A stretch of DNA of 24,315 nt from NCBI GenBank assembly GCA_036244855.1, contig BQKZ01006067.1, forward strand, positions 12,432 through 36,746. The letters run 5' to 3'. The stretch comes from Temnopleurus reevesii (Eukaryota > Echinodermata > Echinoidea > Temnopleuroida > Temnopleuridae). The first letter of the stretch is position 1; each line of letters starts with the position of its first letter. The translations under genes were made by a program, and so were the position numbers. A model generated the notes under the pieces. It was not told the origin of the DNA and did not search any database. It saw nothing but the letters and a program-made list of their open reading frames with translations. Positions 20,301 through 24,315 of this stretch are shown one piece after another.

Positions 20301-20802
20301 TTTTACTATTCATCCATTTTCCTCTCTATTGTTCTTTTCAATCTGCATACAGGACCTCGACCCCTTAACATAAAGATTTTCAATCAATTCTAAAATTAAT
20401 ATCAATGCAAGTCTATGGGAAATTATGTGCTAAAGAGTTTCAATCAAGCATGCGTTCAATTGCATATACATGTATGAAGTACATGATTTTCCATAGACTT
20501 ATGATTGATATCAATAGTATGATTGATTGGAATTCTTATATAATTGTTTAATGATTGAAATTGCTACATACATGAATCAATCAAATTACTATCACACTTA
20601 CACTTTTCCTTTCTCCATCAATTCCAGCTTTCCATTCTTTCATCCGTGCCTACGCCACCTATCCGTCATCCCTCAAGTCAATCCTACACATCAAGAAGCT
20701 CCATCTAGGCCACGCTGCAAAGAGCTTCGGACTACGTGAAGCACCCTCTAACATCAATAATAGGATAGGCAACAACAGCACTCGGGGTACCAAGAGGAAA
20801 GG
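378..20802 (+). CDS. DDX31: DEAD-box ATP-dependent RNA helicase DDX31/Dbp7-like, 15 exons, 3' end missing
   Basis: Fifteen exons join in phase into 684 codons plus two bases. The product is a superfamily 2 DEAD-box helicase: Q-motif region [10 protein letters not shown] (154-163), motif I SQTGTGKT (180-187), Ia PTREL (218-222), GG (247-248), Ib TPGR (268-271), II DEAD (293-296), III SAT (328-330), IV VFLSS (433-437), V RGLDLP (506-511) and [10 protein letters not shown] (530-537). A Ser/Glu-rich linker separates the two RecA domains. The C-terminal block [10 protein letters not shown]...[13 protein letters not shown] is the extension (DUF4217 type) shared by DDX31, DDX55 and DDX18 relatives. 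[13 protein letters not shown], the [11 protein letters not shown] segment and the N-terminus [12 protein letters not shown] point to DDX31/Dbp7, a nucleolar factor of 60S subunit assembly. A K6 run at residues 30-35 could serve nuclear or nucleolar targeting. All catalytic motifs are intact, so the gene looks functional. The terminal exon is not found. Confidence 0.93.
745..821 (-). pseudogene. tRNA-Ala(AGC)-like sequence, copy 1
   Basis: On the minus strand this reads with a box A (TAGCTCAGGCGG), an anticodon loop CTAGCAA (AGC, alanine) and a box B (GGTTCGAATCC). The D stem pairs. The T stem has a C-C mismatch, the anticodon stem has a T-T mismatch, and the acceptor ends do not pair in register. 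It is best seen as the head of a SINE-like repeat, not a working tRNA. Confidence 0.6.
973..1346. repeat. fold-back unit with about 90-bp inverted ends
   Basis: Positions 973-1062 and 1256-1346 are near-perfect inverted copies (ends TATAATTAATTCATAG / CTATGAATTAATTATA). They enclose tRNA-like copy 2. The left inverted end itself stops inside the T-arm of the tRNA-like sequence, so it looks like a rearranged second copy of the unit's tail. Confidence 0.65.
1199..1275 (+). pseudogene. tRNA-Ala(AGC)-like sequence, copy 2
   Basis: This is the inverted counterpart of copy 1. The T stem is perfect (TCGGG/CCCGA), the D stem pairs (GCTC/GAGC), and the anticodon AGC is at 1235-1237. The bases 5' of box A (GGGATTGCTA) still do not make a 7-bp acceptor stem with TGGAGCC. 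A tRNA search program might score it, but I judge it a tRNA-derived repeat. Confidence 0.55.
1494..1801 (+). CDS. DDX31: DDX31 exon 2 (N-terminal tail)
   Basis: The exon encodes residues 19-120 plus two bases of codon 121 and ends at GTAAGT. It is low-complexity and hydrophilic, with six lysines at 30-35 and many Ser, Asn and Gly. Near the end, [15 protein letters not shown] matches the conserved SSLF-x-NPDIP segment that precedes the helicase core in DDX31. An ATG at 1458 in the same frame exists, but the CTTTCTGCAG acceptor and the phase match to exon 1 favour splicing at 1494. Confidence 0.85.
1802..2417 (+). other. intron 2
   Basis: GTAAGT donor and TCTTTGCAG acceptor. I see nothing in it beyond AT-rich sequence. 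Confidence 0.7.
2418..2493 (+). CDS. DDX31: DDX31 exon 3
   Basis: The exon supplies the last base of Val121 and residues 122-146 ([20 protein letters not shown], then LHSFM), ending in phase 0 at GTAAGT. The family equivalent reads VKQ-VQEKVFTSAAFHELGLHP. This is the region just before the Q motif. It is too short to stand out as an open frame and is placed by splice sites, phase and family match. Confidence 0.85.
2494..3389 (+). other. intron 3
   Basis: GTAAGT donor and CATCACTAG acceptor. It contains a 103-bp tandem duplication (3011-3214) and a cluster of overlapping AATTCAATT-like palindromes at about 3298-3345. Nothing else is recognised. Confidence 0.7.
3011..3214. repeat. 103-bp tandem duplication, two copies
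   Basis: The unit starting TCCAGCTGAGTGATAGAAT occurs at 3011 and again at 3114, continuing through the same GTAGGAATGTTTGTTCC stretch. The copies differ at only a few positions near the unit ends, so the duplication looks fairly young. It contains no exon sequence. Confidence 0.85.
3390..3504 (+). CDS. DDX31: DDX31 exon 4 (Q motif and start of motif I)
   Basis: The exon encodes residues 147-184 plus one base of Gly185. It has the aromatic-plus-glutamine Q-motif arrangement (F156 ... Q163) and SQTGTG of the Walker A loop, whose GKT is completed by exon 5. Acceptor CACTAG, donor GTAAGG. The intron splits the P-loop glycine codon. Confidence 0.93.
3505..4508 (+). other. intron 4, part before the large element
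   Basis: This is AT-rich sequence from the GTAAGG donor to the left inverted end of the large element at 4509. I see no genes or clear repeats in it. Confidence 0.6.
4509..4806 (+). repeat. left terminal inverted repeat of the 5-kb element
   Basis: Pairs with 9183-9480 in reverse complement. Landmarks shared by both ends are TTAAGAACTGTTTTAACC, GAGGGTGCTGAATCCA, GCCAAGGCTGAATTTGCCGG and, near the inner limit, CATTGACTAACT and a GAGT(A/G)AG(T/C)AC block. Confidence 0.8.
4923..4942. repeat. 20-bp inner inverted repeat, left copy
   Basis: Perfect reverse complement of 7670-7689 (core GATTTTACGCTTC). Together with GAGTGAGCAC-type motifs near 5108 and 7802-7825, it suggests a second, inner inverted-repeat layer inside the 5-kb element. 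Confidence 0.6.
5444..5565. mobile_element. 122-bp MITE with GGGTGTTTCATGA ends
   Basis: Perfect 13-bp terminal inverted repeats, GGGTGTTTCATGA at 5444-5456 and TCATGAAACACCC at 5553-5565, with looser pairing inward (GTCAC/GTGAC). Short elements with GGGTGTTTCAT ends are, to my knowledge, frequent in echinoderm genomes. It sits inside the 5-kb element. Confidence 0.7.
8040..8170 (-). repeat. possible tRNA-derived SINE fragment
   Basis: On the minus strand a box B-like GGGTGTTCGAGCCATGAC follows a weak box A-like GTTTCGTAACGG by about 35 bp, the usual spacing of an internal RNA polymerase III promoter. No tail or target-site duplication is seen, so this is a weak call. Confidence 0.3.
8464..8790. 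mobile_element. TTAA-flanked MITE nested in the 5-kb element
   Basis: TTAA at 8464-8467 and 8787-8790 flanks terminal inverted repeats of about 23 bp that start TCGGGTCAAGAACACA on both ends. The interior has no coding capacity; it contains a GC-rich patch (CCCGCGGCCACGG) and CCAAT/ATTGG boxes. TTAA duplication is typical of piggyBac and Kolobok elements, so a non-autonomous member of one of these is likely. It is nested inside, and therefore younger than, the large element. Confidence 0.75.
9183..9480 (-). repeat. right terminal inverted repeat of the 5-kb element
   Basis: Reverse-complement partner of 4509-4806. Homology stops at CCTCTT, position 9480; the following GCTTTCTAC has no counterpart beside the left end. 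Confidence 0.8.
9658..9767 (+). CDS. DDX31: DDX31 exon 5 (motifs I and Ia)
   Basis: The exon supplies two bases of Gly185 and residues 186-221, [10 protein letters not shown] ... [11 protein letters not shown]186-T187 finish the Walker A motif and PTRE is most of motif Ia. Acceptor CCCACAG, donor GAG|GTAAGA, phase 0 out. Its 3' end and donor are repeated three times in decayed form in the following intron. Confidence 0.95.
9836..9897 (+). repeat. decayed copy 2 of the exon 5 tail
   Basis: AAAGTTCAGAGACCATACGG ... GGTTCCTACAAGAGATAGG matches the last ~60 bp of exon 5. The donor GAGGTAAGA has become GATAGG, so it cannot act as a normal 5' splice site. The following AGGAATAAAGATGG... also matches the start of intron 5, so the repeated unit spans the exon-intron border. 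Confidence 0.8.
9946..10010 (+). repeat. decayed copy 3 of the exon 5 tail
   Basis: GACTCCAACC ... GGTCCATATGCAATAATTTT and AGTTCCAACGAGTGATA align to the same exon 5 segment with more substitutions. The donor is lost (GTGATAAAA). Confidence 0.75.
10097..10186 (+). repeat. decayed copy 4 of the exon 5 tail
   Basis: This copy reaches further into exon 5 than the others (CCTCTTGTCAAGAAATTCCA aligns to the codons for PVVQQLQ). It continues through GACTTCAACCTAAAGTTCAG to GTTCCTATGAGAGAGTTAAG. The donor is changed from GAGGTAAG to GAGTTAAG. Confidence 0.8.
10206..10264. repeat. (AGTTT)n-like microsatellite
   Basis: About seven AGTTT units followed by imperfect TTTATTAG units. It sits directly after the last exon 5 copy. 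Confidence 0.85.
10283..10295. repeat. 13-base G run
   Basis: Homopolymer of 13 G followed by AGAGAGA. Its length may be unreliable in the assembly. Confidence 0.8.
10533..10574 (+). CDS. DDX31: DDX31 exon 6
   Basis: A 42-bp micro-exon, [14 protein letters not shown] (residues 222-235), phase 0 on both sides. It supplies the Leu of motif Ia (PTREL) and the following helix; the family reads LALQSFDTVQKLLK. Acceptor CTTTTTCAG, donor GTGAGT. It was found by homology and splice phase only. Confidence 0.93.
10575..11048 (+). other. intron 6
   Basis: GTGAGT donor and TTTCAAACAG acceptor. I see nothing notable in it. Confidence 0.7.
11049..11233 (+). CDS. DDX31: DDX31 exon 7 (motifs GG, Ib, II)
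   Basis: Encodes residues 236-296 plus two bases of Arg297. It contains [13 protein letters not shown], typical of the DDX31 group, the motif Ib TPGR (268-271) and the Walker B motif DEAD (293-296). The donor AG|GTGAGA lies directly after the DEAD codons, in the middle of DEADR. Confidence 0.96.
11234..11616 (+). repeat. intron 7, mostly (GAT/GGT)n microsatellite
   Basis: After the GTGAGA donor, most of the 383-bp intron is trinucleotide repeat: GGT/GAT units from 11240, a pure (GAT)n run at about 11301-11342, then mixed GGTGAT units to about 11505. The poly-Met and Asp/Gly open frames it creates are artefacts. The acceptor is TTTTTTTACAG. Confidence 0.85.
11617..11726 (+). CDS. DDX31: DDX31 exon 8 (motif III)
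   Basis: The exon supplies the last base of Arg297, residues 298-333 and one base of Gly334: [14 protein letters not shown] ... [13 protein letters not shown] (328-330) is motif III, which couples ATP hydrolysis to strand separation. Donor GTATGC. Confidence 0.95.
11727..12433 (+). other. intron 8
   Basis: GTATGC donor and CCCTCATCAG acceptor. AT-rich sequence with no repeat or gene I can support. Confidence 0.7.
12434..12705 (+). CDS. DDX31: DDX31 exon 9 (inter-domain linker)
   Basis: Residues 335-424. It begins [20 protein letters not shown], as in the family, then has a disordered linker of about 40 residues rich in Ser, Glu and Lys. It ends with [20 protein letters not shown], the entry to RecA domain 2. 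The linker length and acidity are in the normal range for DDX31. Confidence 0.93.
12706..13044 (+). other. intron 9, part before the Tc1 insertion
   Basis: GTACAT donor. Mostly featureless, except that the last bases before the transposon (13006-13040) copy part of exon 10. Confidence 0.6.
13006..13040 (+). repeat. fragment of exon 10 duplicated in intron 9
   Basis: GGGATGTTCCACTCT-x-AGACAG-x-AGGGG-x-CAGCAT matches 15350-15384 in exon 10 at 32 of 35 positions. The copy ends where the Tc1 element is inserted, and the sequence after the element does not continue it. It is short but too similar for chance. Confidence 0.75.
13045..13935 (-). pseudogene. left arm: inverted 3' part of the Tc1 transposase gene
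   Basis: Read on the minus strand it gives the catalytic region of the transposase, including FMDDNARAH, then the C-terminus. It is broken: a TGG codon after GIERME is TGA (13528-13530), and an indel around 13697-13712 (a C-rich/G-rich run) shifts the frame. These lesions differ from the one in the right arm. Confidence 0.85.
13936..14824 (+). pseudogene. Tc1-like DD34E transposase, N-terminally truncated and frameshifted
   Basis: From about 13945 the plus strand reads [14 protein letters not shown], a hinge with the GRP motif. It continues through a helix-turn-helix-like segment (ending [18 protein letters not shown]) and the DDE domain: FTDESRFS (first D), MDDNARAH (second D), and [11 protein letters not shown] (E). 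There are 34 residues between the second D and the E, the Tc1 signature. The first DNA-binding subdomain, roughly 80-90 residues by family comparison, is missing because the 5' part was replaced by the inverted arm. A 2-base AT insertion at about 14589-14592 shifts the frame just before the E region, and TGA ends the frame at 14822-14824. It is not an active gene. Confidence 0.88.
15083..15266 (+). other. intron 9, part after the Tc1 insertion
   Basis: Short AT-rich stretch ending in the acceptor TTAAATATTTTAG at 15266. Nothing else is seen. Confidence 0.6.
15267..15437 (+). CDS. DDX31: DDX31 exon 10 (motif IV)
   Basis: Residues 425-481. [19 protein letters not shown] carries motif IV (VFLSS, 433-437). 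The exon ends [10 protein letters not shown], the LHG..SQ/EQ block that precedes motif V. The donor GAG|GTGATT is weak at +5, but exon 11 continues the family sequence exactly ([12 protein letters not shown]). The middle ([20 protein letters not shown]) is a variable loop; part of it is duplicated at 13006-13040. Confidence 0.92.
15438..16469 (+). other. intron 10
   Basis: Weak GTGATT donor and TTTATTGCAG acceptor. It contains one MITE (15685-15901). The rest shows nothing I can support. Confidence 0.7.
15685..15901. mobile_element. about 217-bp MITE with TGTTTC ... GAAACA ends
   Basis: The two halves pair over much of their length. Shared inverted blocks are TGTTTC/GAAACA at the ends, a TCTACGCA-type block, GGTGACCCTTTCT / AGAAAGGGTCACC and CTCAATTATA / TATAATTGAG. 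The right end GCTTTATGAAACACA belongs to the same general family of ends as the element at 5444-5565, but the interior differs. It has no coding capacity. Confidence 0.75.
16470..16529 (+). CDS. DDX31: DDX31 exon 11
   Basis: Sixty bases, residues 482-501, [20 protein letters not shown], phase 0 on both sides. The family reads ERTAVFQEFSHSRRGVLLCT. It leads into motif V. Acceptor TTGCAG, donor GTAAGT. Confidence 0.95.
16530..17266 (+). other. intron 11
   Basis: GTAAGT donor and TTTGACAG acceptor. I see nothing notable. Confidence 0.7.
17267..17317 (+). CDS. DDX31: DDX31 exon 12 (motif V)
   Basis: Fifty-one bases, residues 502-518, [17 protein letters not shown], containing the complete motif V. 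Phase 0 on both sides. Acceptor TTGACAG, donor GTAAGA. Confidence 0.96.
17318..17635 (+). other. intron 12
   Basis: GTAAGA donor and TGATTTCAG acceptor. The 318 bp contain nothing recognisable. Confidence 0.7.
17636..17775 (+). CDS. DDX31: DDX31 exon 13 (motif VI)
   Basis: Residues 519-564 plus two bases of Lys565. [20 protein letters not shown] contains motif [10 protein letters not shown] (530-537) with both arginine-finger positions intact, followed by [15 protein letters not shown]. Donor AA|GTAAGT. Confidence 0.96.
17776..18622 (+). other. intron 13
   Basis: GTAAGT donor and ATCACCAG acceptor. A GTTGCAA-rich stretch at about 18126-18341 ends in CAACACCCC and resembles one end of a small inverted-repeat element. 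The rest is featureless. Confidence 0.65.
18623..18807 (+). CDS. DDX31: DDX31 exon 14 (C-terminal extension, first part)
   Basis: The last base of Lys565, residues 566-626 and one base of Ala627: [14 protein letters not shown] ... [14 protein letters not shown] ... QARK. The family counterpart (ERATVLQTVFEDYVHSSER...AKKALQSF) aligns at the [12 protein letters not shown] segment. Donor AAAG|GTAATA. Its last ~60 bp recur four times in the following intron. Confidence 0.93.
18936..19007 (+). repeat. copy 2 of the exon 14 tail
   Basis: From GAATCATGTGCTGAATAGTC to AGGAAAG it is almost identical to the exon end and keeps an intact donor (AAAG|GTAATA at 19008). The upstream part, GCTCCAGCTAAGATACGT, has diverged. 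Confidence 0.88.
19116..19199 (+). repeat. copy 3 of the exon 14 tail
   Basis: TCAAGGGAGCAGTGACTTTG through GAGAATCATG to CAGCAAGCTAGGAAAG. The most diverged along with copy 5; the donor GT has become AT (AAAGATAAT), so it is dead as a splice site. Confidence 0.85.
19326..19403 (+). repeat. copy 4 of the exon 14 tail
   Basis: Positions 19349-19407 are identical to 18753-18811 for 59 bp, across the exon end and donor (AAAG|GTAA). This is much better conserved than copies 3 and 5. If spliced as an exon in the phase left by exon 14, it meets TGA after a few codons (ATA-TGA), so it would truncate the protein. Confidence 0.9.
19565..19648 (+). repeat. copy 5 of the exon 14 tail
   Basis: CCAAGGGAGCAGCGACTTTG, CTACGATATGAGGATCATGT and GCTAGGAAAT|GTAAG. 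It has many substitutions and a changed donor context. Confidence 0.82.
19692..20024 (+). mobile_element. tRNA-derived SINE with (ATT)n tail and 8-bp target-site duplication
   Basis: ATGAATGT at 19684-19691 and 20025-20032 flanks the insertion. The head has a box A (TGGTGAAGTGG, 19702-19712) and a decayed box B (GGTGGATCAAATC, about 19744-19755). The tail has AGTGCTTTGAGCC...AAAAGTGCCATGTAAAA followed by ATT repeats. The tail is laid out like the LINE 3' end at 21660-21771 (two GCGCTAT-like blocks, then ATT repeats). This suggests a SINE moved by a partner LINE with a similar 3' end. It is probably related to known sea-urchin tRNA-derived SINEs, but the family name needs a search. Confidence 0.82.
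20033..20280. repeat. polypurine tract (GGA/GAA-rich), about 250 bp
   Basis: Nearly uninterrupted purines with GGAGGAAAG, GAGAGAGAGAG and AAGGGAAG units, starting immediately after the SINE. Open frames across it are low-complexity artefacts. Confidence 0.85.
20379..20532. mobile_element. 154-bp inverted-repeat element (MITE-like)
   Basis: Inverted blocks TTCAATCAATT ... GATTGATTGGAA at the ends, and 20401-20428 against 20481-20509 (ATCAAT ... AAGTCTATGG / CCATAGACTT ... ATTGAT). The core forms a long hairpin with a loop containing GCATGC and TACATGTA palindromes. No target-site duplication was identified. Confidence 0.65.
20628..20802 (+). CDS. DDX31: DDX31 exon 15 (C-terminal extension, last exon found)
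   Basis: The last two bases of Ala627, residues 628-684 and two bases of the next codon. [19 protein letters not shown] and [18 protein letters not shown] match the most conserved part of the family's C-terminal extension. It ends in a basic [10 protein letters not shown] at donor GG|GTAAGT, so at least one more exon is expected. Vertebrate DDX31 has about 100 more residues after this point. Confidence 0.96.
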
Positions 20803-21539
20803 GTAAGTACCCTCAAGTTTAATCTAACTAAGATTTTATAAGGCACTGTCATAAAGTATTCAACATTTTCGTATGTATGACCCCCCTCTCCCCCTGACTT
20901 TCCTCCAATATTACTTTATTTTTGTGCACTACTTGACCCAAAATCTTTAGAGAGCGTTGCACCTACACATATAAACAAGAAATCAGGTGAGAATGATGAA
21001 AAGTTATTAATAGGAAAGTCCCTTATATAGGGGGGTCAGCATGTGGACAATTTACTGAACTGCTCATCAATTTTTTGCACTTTTAGTAATTTTCTCATAT
21101 TGCCATTGATATATTTGAAATTTTCACTTACATTACCATTGCCCGCAAACAGTGAATTATTCTGATATAAAATCCTTTAATGTTATCGGTGTCAACTCCA
21201 CATAAAAATTTAAAGATTATATACATACATACAAATGAATTTTTAATTTATATCCTATTCGTCATCATATGATTTGATAATGCAATGTATCTGATCGATC
21301 AAAATCCTCCTCTCATAAAAATTATCTGAATTAATATTTGTATGTTTCCTCTCTTTTTCATGCTTTATTTTATCTATGATATTGATTTCTGTTGGATCAT
21401 GATGTCATTATTTGGGATTTTCTTTTTTTTTAGTGTTAATTGACAGCTTCTATCTAGATGTACAAGTTTTATCTTTATGTAGACCTATTTGTTGTATTTG
21501 ATTATTTCATTTATATCTACACCAAAGTGTAGACTCAAA

Positions 21540-21771
21540 ACAGCTGAAAGCGCTCCTCAGTAACTGCTCCAAAACTGTGGAACAGTATTCCTCTTGCAAT
21601 ACGGGCAATTTCAAATTCCGGTACGTTTAAAAAACATCTTAAGACTTACCTTTTTCCACAGTAACCAAACTGTTTTTATTTTTCTTGTTCTATTAACTCG
21701 TTAAGCGCTATGGTACTCTCTGTTTTTAGCGCTATAGAAATAATCTATATTATTATTATTATTATTATTAT
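21540..21771 (+). mobile_element. 5'-truncated LINE 3' end (CR1/L2-like) with (ATT)n tail
   Basis: Positions 21560-21664 encode APKLWNSIPLAIRA then GTFKKHLKTYLF and a stop, the characteristic C-terminal end of non-LTR reverse transcriptases of the CR1/L2/RTE-like groups. Upstream the frame is broken by TGA and a shift. The 3' UTR has two AGCGCTAT blocks and ends in seven or eight ATT units at 21747-21771. It is a dead fragment. Confidence 0.82.
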
Positions 21772-22751
21772 CTAGGAGTCTATAATGTGGTATTGTCTTT
21801 ATACAGTTTTAGTGGTTGTGTATGTGTGTTTTATGTTTGTGTATAATTTGGTGTATATAGATACCTTTAATGTTTTATGATATTTATTAACGTTATGACA
21901 TCAAAACCCACTTTTTTTCACCACTTTTGAAGAATATGTAGTTATGAATGTGACCAAATGTCAACTTTTTTACATCAATCTCCATATAAATTTTGAATGA
22001 ACAAAGATGCCATATGATTTCATGAAATATGATAAATAATACTGTTTCAATACTTGTGACTCTCAATTTCTGCAGATTCTCTTTTAGATATTATTTTTTT
22101 AGTCATTGGTGAATATTTAATAACCTCAGGCCAATATGACATTATTTCCCAAAATGCAAATAGGGGCAATACCTTTTTGACCCTGTGACATTTCATTATT
22201 ATTTCACATGGTGAATAGTTATAGGTAGATAAACAAGATGAAAAATTAAGTGTTTTACTTTGTTTTAATTCCAATCGGAATTTCCCCGAATGATGACATT
22301 TCAAGGGTAATGTCACTTTTAGGTACATCTCTACATTTGTTTCAGCGCACAAATTTAAAAAATAAAGCATAGAACACATCTGAGGAATGTGAAATGGGAG
22401 TTTAGGCCAGTCAAGAGGGCCCAGGGCCCTAGCTATTGACGGCCCTCAAGGTATTTGAATATTGTTATAGAATGTCCATGTTCTGTGCTGATCTAAAATG
22501 CAGATTGCACTTAAAATATTTTTGTAAATGAAAATTGACGTTTCTATTCATTAGAATTCATTAGAAATTAATAGTCGCTGTTCCCCAATTAATCTATGAT
22601 GACATCCCTGTTTCATTATGCCTGTAATGGATTCACAAACGAGGAATCTTTATTCAGGGTGCACGTTTTTTTGCAGAAGATGCAGCATTATTAAAGTGAT
22701 TAATCAACTTGTCTTTATGTTTGAATGGCCCCATGGGCTAGCCTGTTGAAT

Positions 22752-22806
22752 TGATATATAAATGAATGAATATTAAAGCTATAAATGAATGAATATTAAA
22801 GCTATA
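22752..22806. repeat. 23-bp tandem duplication
   Basis: ATAAATGAATGAATATTAAAGCT occurs twice in a row, differing by at most a base at the edges. A simple slippage or unequal-exchange duplication. Confidence 0.75.
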
Positions 22807-23091
22807 AACTGAAATTGAAGTGCTTGAAAATAATAAAAAATTGTTTCTTTTATGGGTGACATGATAACCCGTCAAAATAGGGTCCTTACTAAATCATGAT
22901 GGATTTAATGAGATTAGGAATACATATTTTATTAGGGATATAATCAAACAATGATAATTCAAATTGTAGCAGCATTTGGGTCAGAAAAAATCCCATAATC
23001 TAGTGTTTTGAATTGCATGCTTGAAAGAGTGAAGAAATCTGGGCTTCGCAACGGTGAGTCAGAACTTATACCATGGACCTACCAGACATAT

Positions 23092-23275
23092 CGGGTGTTG
23101 CTAGGCTGTAGCAATCAATCGCAAATCAACTGCAAATAAGCTGGATCTTGAAGCATGCATTTTCAATCTTGCAGAGTCTGTACTTCTAAAAAAATGTCTG
23201 TGAAAGAATGGCTTTGATTGCCATGTACCTATCAACTGCAACTTACAACTGATTATAACTTTCTAGCAACATTAT
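23092..23275. repeat. decayed GTGTTGCTAG inverted-repeat element
   Basis: GGGTGTTGCTAG at the left and CTAGCAACATTATC at the right pair as ends, with weaker pairing inward between (A/T)GCAATCAATCGCAA and the GATTATAACT side. A further same-type end, GATGTTGCTAG, starts at 23362. These look like old MITE copies. Confidence 0.45.
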
Positions 23276-24315
23276 CATGAGAGCCAAAAGTGATTGCTCT
23301 TTCAAATCTGTTGGCAGGGCATCCGCATAAAAGGTATAAAGAGCACTCAGTCATCTATAGGGATGTTGCTAGAAATTTGCATCAATTGCAAGTTGTAGTT
23401 GATTGGTATAGAATGTTCAATCAAATCCCTGTTTCATGTGCATCTAGTCCACAGGGCAGAATGTGCAAAACTATAATATGATGTCTACTTTCTCACAACA
23501 ATCGCTATGTTGATTTCATGGGAATACTCAAGCTGTCTCTCTAGATGATAAAACCCAAGAATAGGTTTGTTACAGATTCTATAATCTATTATACTCTAGA
23601 TCATGAATTTTACAAATCATCATACTTTTAAGTATAAATTTGTTGTGATTTTATTTTTCTGATTAATAAGCGCATCCTGTCAGCAACACTAATTTTCTTT
23701 ACGTATTTGGCCTTTTATATGTCAATTCTTAGATAAATAATTGAATTCAACACATTTTCAAACAAGAGATTTATTTGAACGAGTTGGCAACAATCCATGA
23801 AAAAGCCTATGAAAATTTCTGTTGTAAAAGAATCTTTCTCAGAAGTTAATGAAAAGCTATTCTCTTCATGAATTTGATATGAATATAATAGCTAAATGAG
23901 AAATTTGACATTAATTATGAAGTTTAAAATGCTTCCAAACTGGTCCATTTTCACCAGCCTCCACCGATGATGGAAAAAGTTTTAGTAAACAACCATGATT
24001 GGCCTGCTTTGATTGTGAAGCTAAAAGGATTTGATCTCCCGTCTATCACTATTTCATTTGTGGTAAAAACCTCCCCGACCGTGGAATGCTTTTTGCCATT
24101 ATTGCTATTAATTATCAATTTCTTCAATAAAAGAGAGTAAAGGTAGCTCACAATCACGCTAATAGAACAATTCTATTGTTAACTTATCCTTGGTATTTTT
24201 TAATCAATCATCAAACGGCCTCATCAGCTAATATCATCTATGATTTTGTAAAATTCCTTGAGGTTTCATTCTTTTATGGTAGCTAAAAGTGTGTTCAGAC
24301 GCTCAAACTTTAAAC

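Larger units (their letters stand above)
18808..20627 (+). other. intron 14
   Basis: GTAATA donor and CATCAATTCCAG acceptor. From left to right it holds four decayed copies of the exon 14 tail (18936-19649), a SINE (19692-20024), a polypurine tract (to about 20280) and an inverted-repeat element (20379-20532). Confidence 0.75.
20803..24315 (+). other. intron 15 and right end of the window, no exon identified
   Basis: After the GTAAGT donor I find no acceptor followed by sequence like the DDX31 C-terminus. Contents I can support are a LINE 3' end (21540-21771), a 23-bp tandem duplication (about 22752-22806) and GTTGCTAG inverted-repeat fragments (23092-23400). The stretches 20803-21539, 21772-22750 and 23480-24315 show nothing recognisable. 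Confidence 0.55.

Noticed and set aside
20023..20313. Frames on both strands through the polypurine tract
   Set aside because: Low-complexity Arg/Glu/Gly or Ser/Leu/Pro composition caused by the purine repeat.
23022..23053. Candidate exon 16 before the GTGAGT at 23054
   Set aside because: It would read VKKSGLRN, but the acceptor (CTTGAAAG) is poor and nothing matches the DDX31 C-terminus.
23951..24157. 68-codon minus-strand frame near the right end
   Set aside because: No recognisable family, signal or splice context; the length is within chance for this window.
1..24315. CRISPR array, operon, bacterial insertion sequence or viral gene
   Set aside because: The repeat spacing, spliced gene and repeat types are eukaryotic; no such features were seen.

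Overview
The window looks like part of an animal nuclear genome. Short coding exons with GT..AG borders sit in long, AT-rich, repeat-filled introns, and there is no operon-like packing. The repeats suggest a marine invertebrate deuterostome, most likely an echinoderm such as a sea urchin: GTTTCATGA-type short inverted-repeat elements, a tRNA-derived SINE and a LINE 3' end that both finish in (ATT)n, and a Tc1-type transposon. The organism is an inference from these repeats.

One protein-coding gene dominates. Fifteen plus-strand exons between 378 and 20802 join with matching reading phases at every junction into 684 codons of a DEAD-box RNA helicase. Its closest match among families I know is DDX31 (yeast Dbp7), a nucleolar helicase of large ribosomal subunit assembly. 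The N-terminus, all helicase motifs and most of the conserved C-terminal extension are present. The last exon or exons, with the stop codon, were not found and probably lie beyond the right edge. Positions 2-145 may be the 3' end of another plus-strand gene, leaving about 230 bp for the helicase promoter and leader.

The introns hold the unusual material. Intron 1 has an inverted composite of tRNA-Ala-like sequences between 13-bp direct repeats. Intron 4 (6.2 kb) is mostly one element of about 5 kb with terminal inverted repeats of about 300 bp; inside it are a TTAA-flanked 0.3-kb MITE and another small inverted-repeat element. Intron 9 carries a Tc1 element rearranged into a near-perfect palindrome with arms of about 890 bp around a 259-bp centre. 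Intron 14 carries a SINE with target-site duplications and a 250-bp polypurine tract. Intron 15 carries a LINE 3' end and further inverted-repeat debris.

The most distinctive local pattern is that pieces of the helicase's own exons recur as decayed copies in its introns. The 3' end of exon 5 has three extra copies, the 3' end of exon 14 has four, and a piece of exon 10 lies just before the Tc1 insertion. I see no undescribed enzymatic or defence system. The novelty, if any, is structural: the palindromic transposon and the exon-tail tandem arrays.
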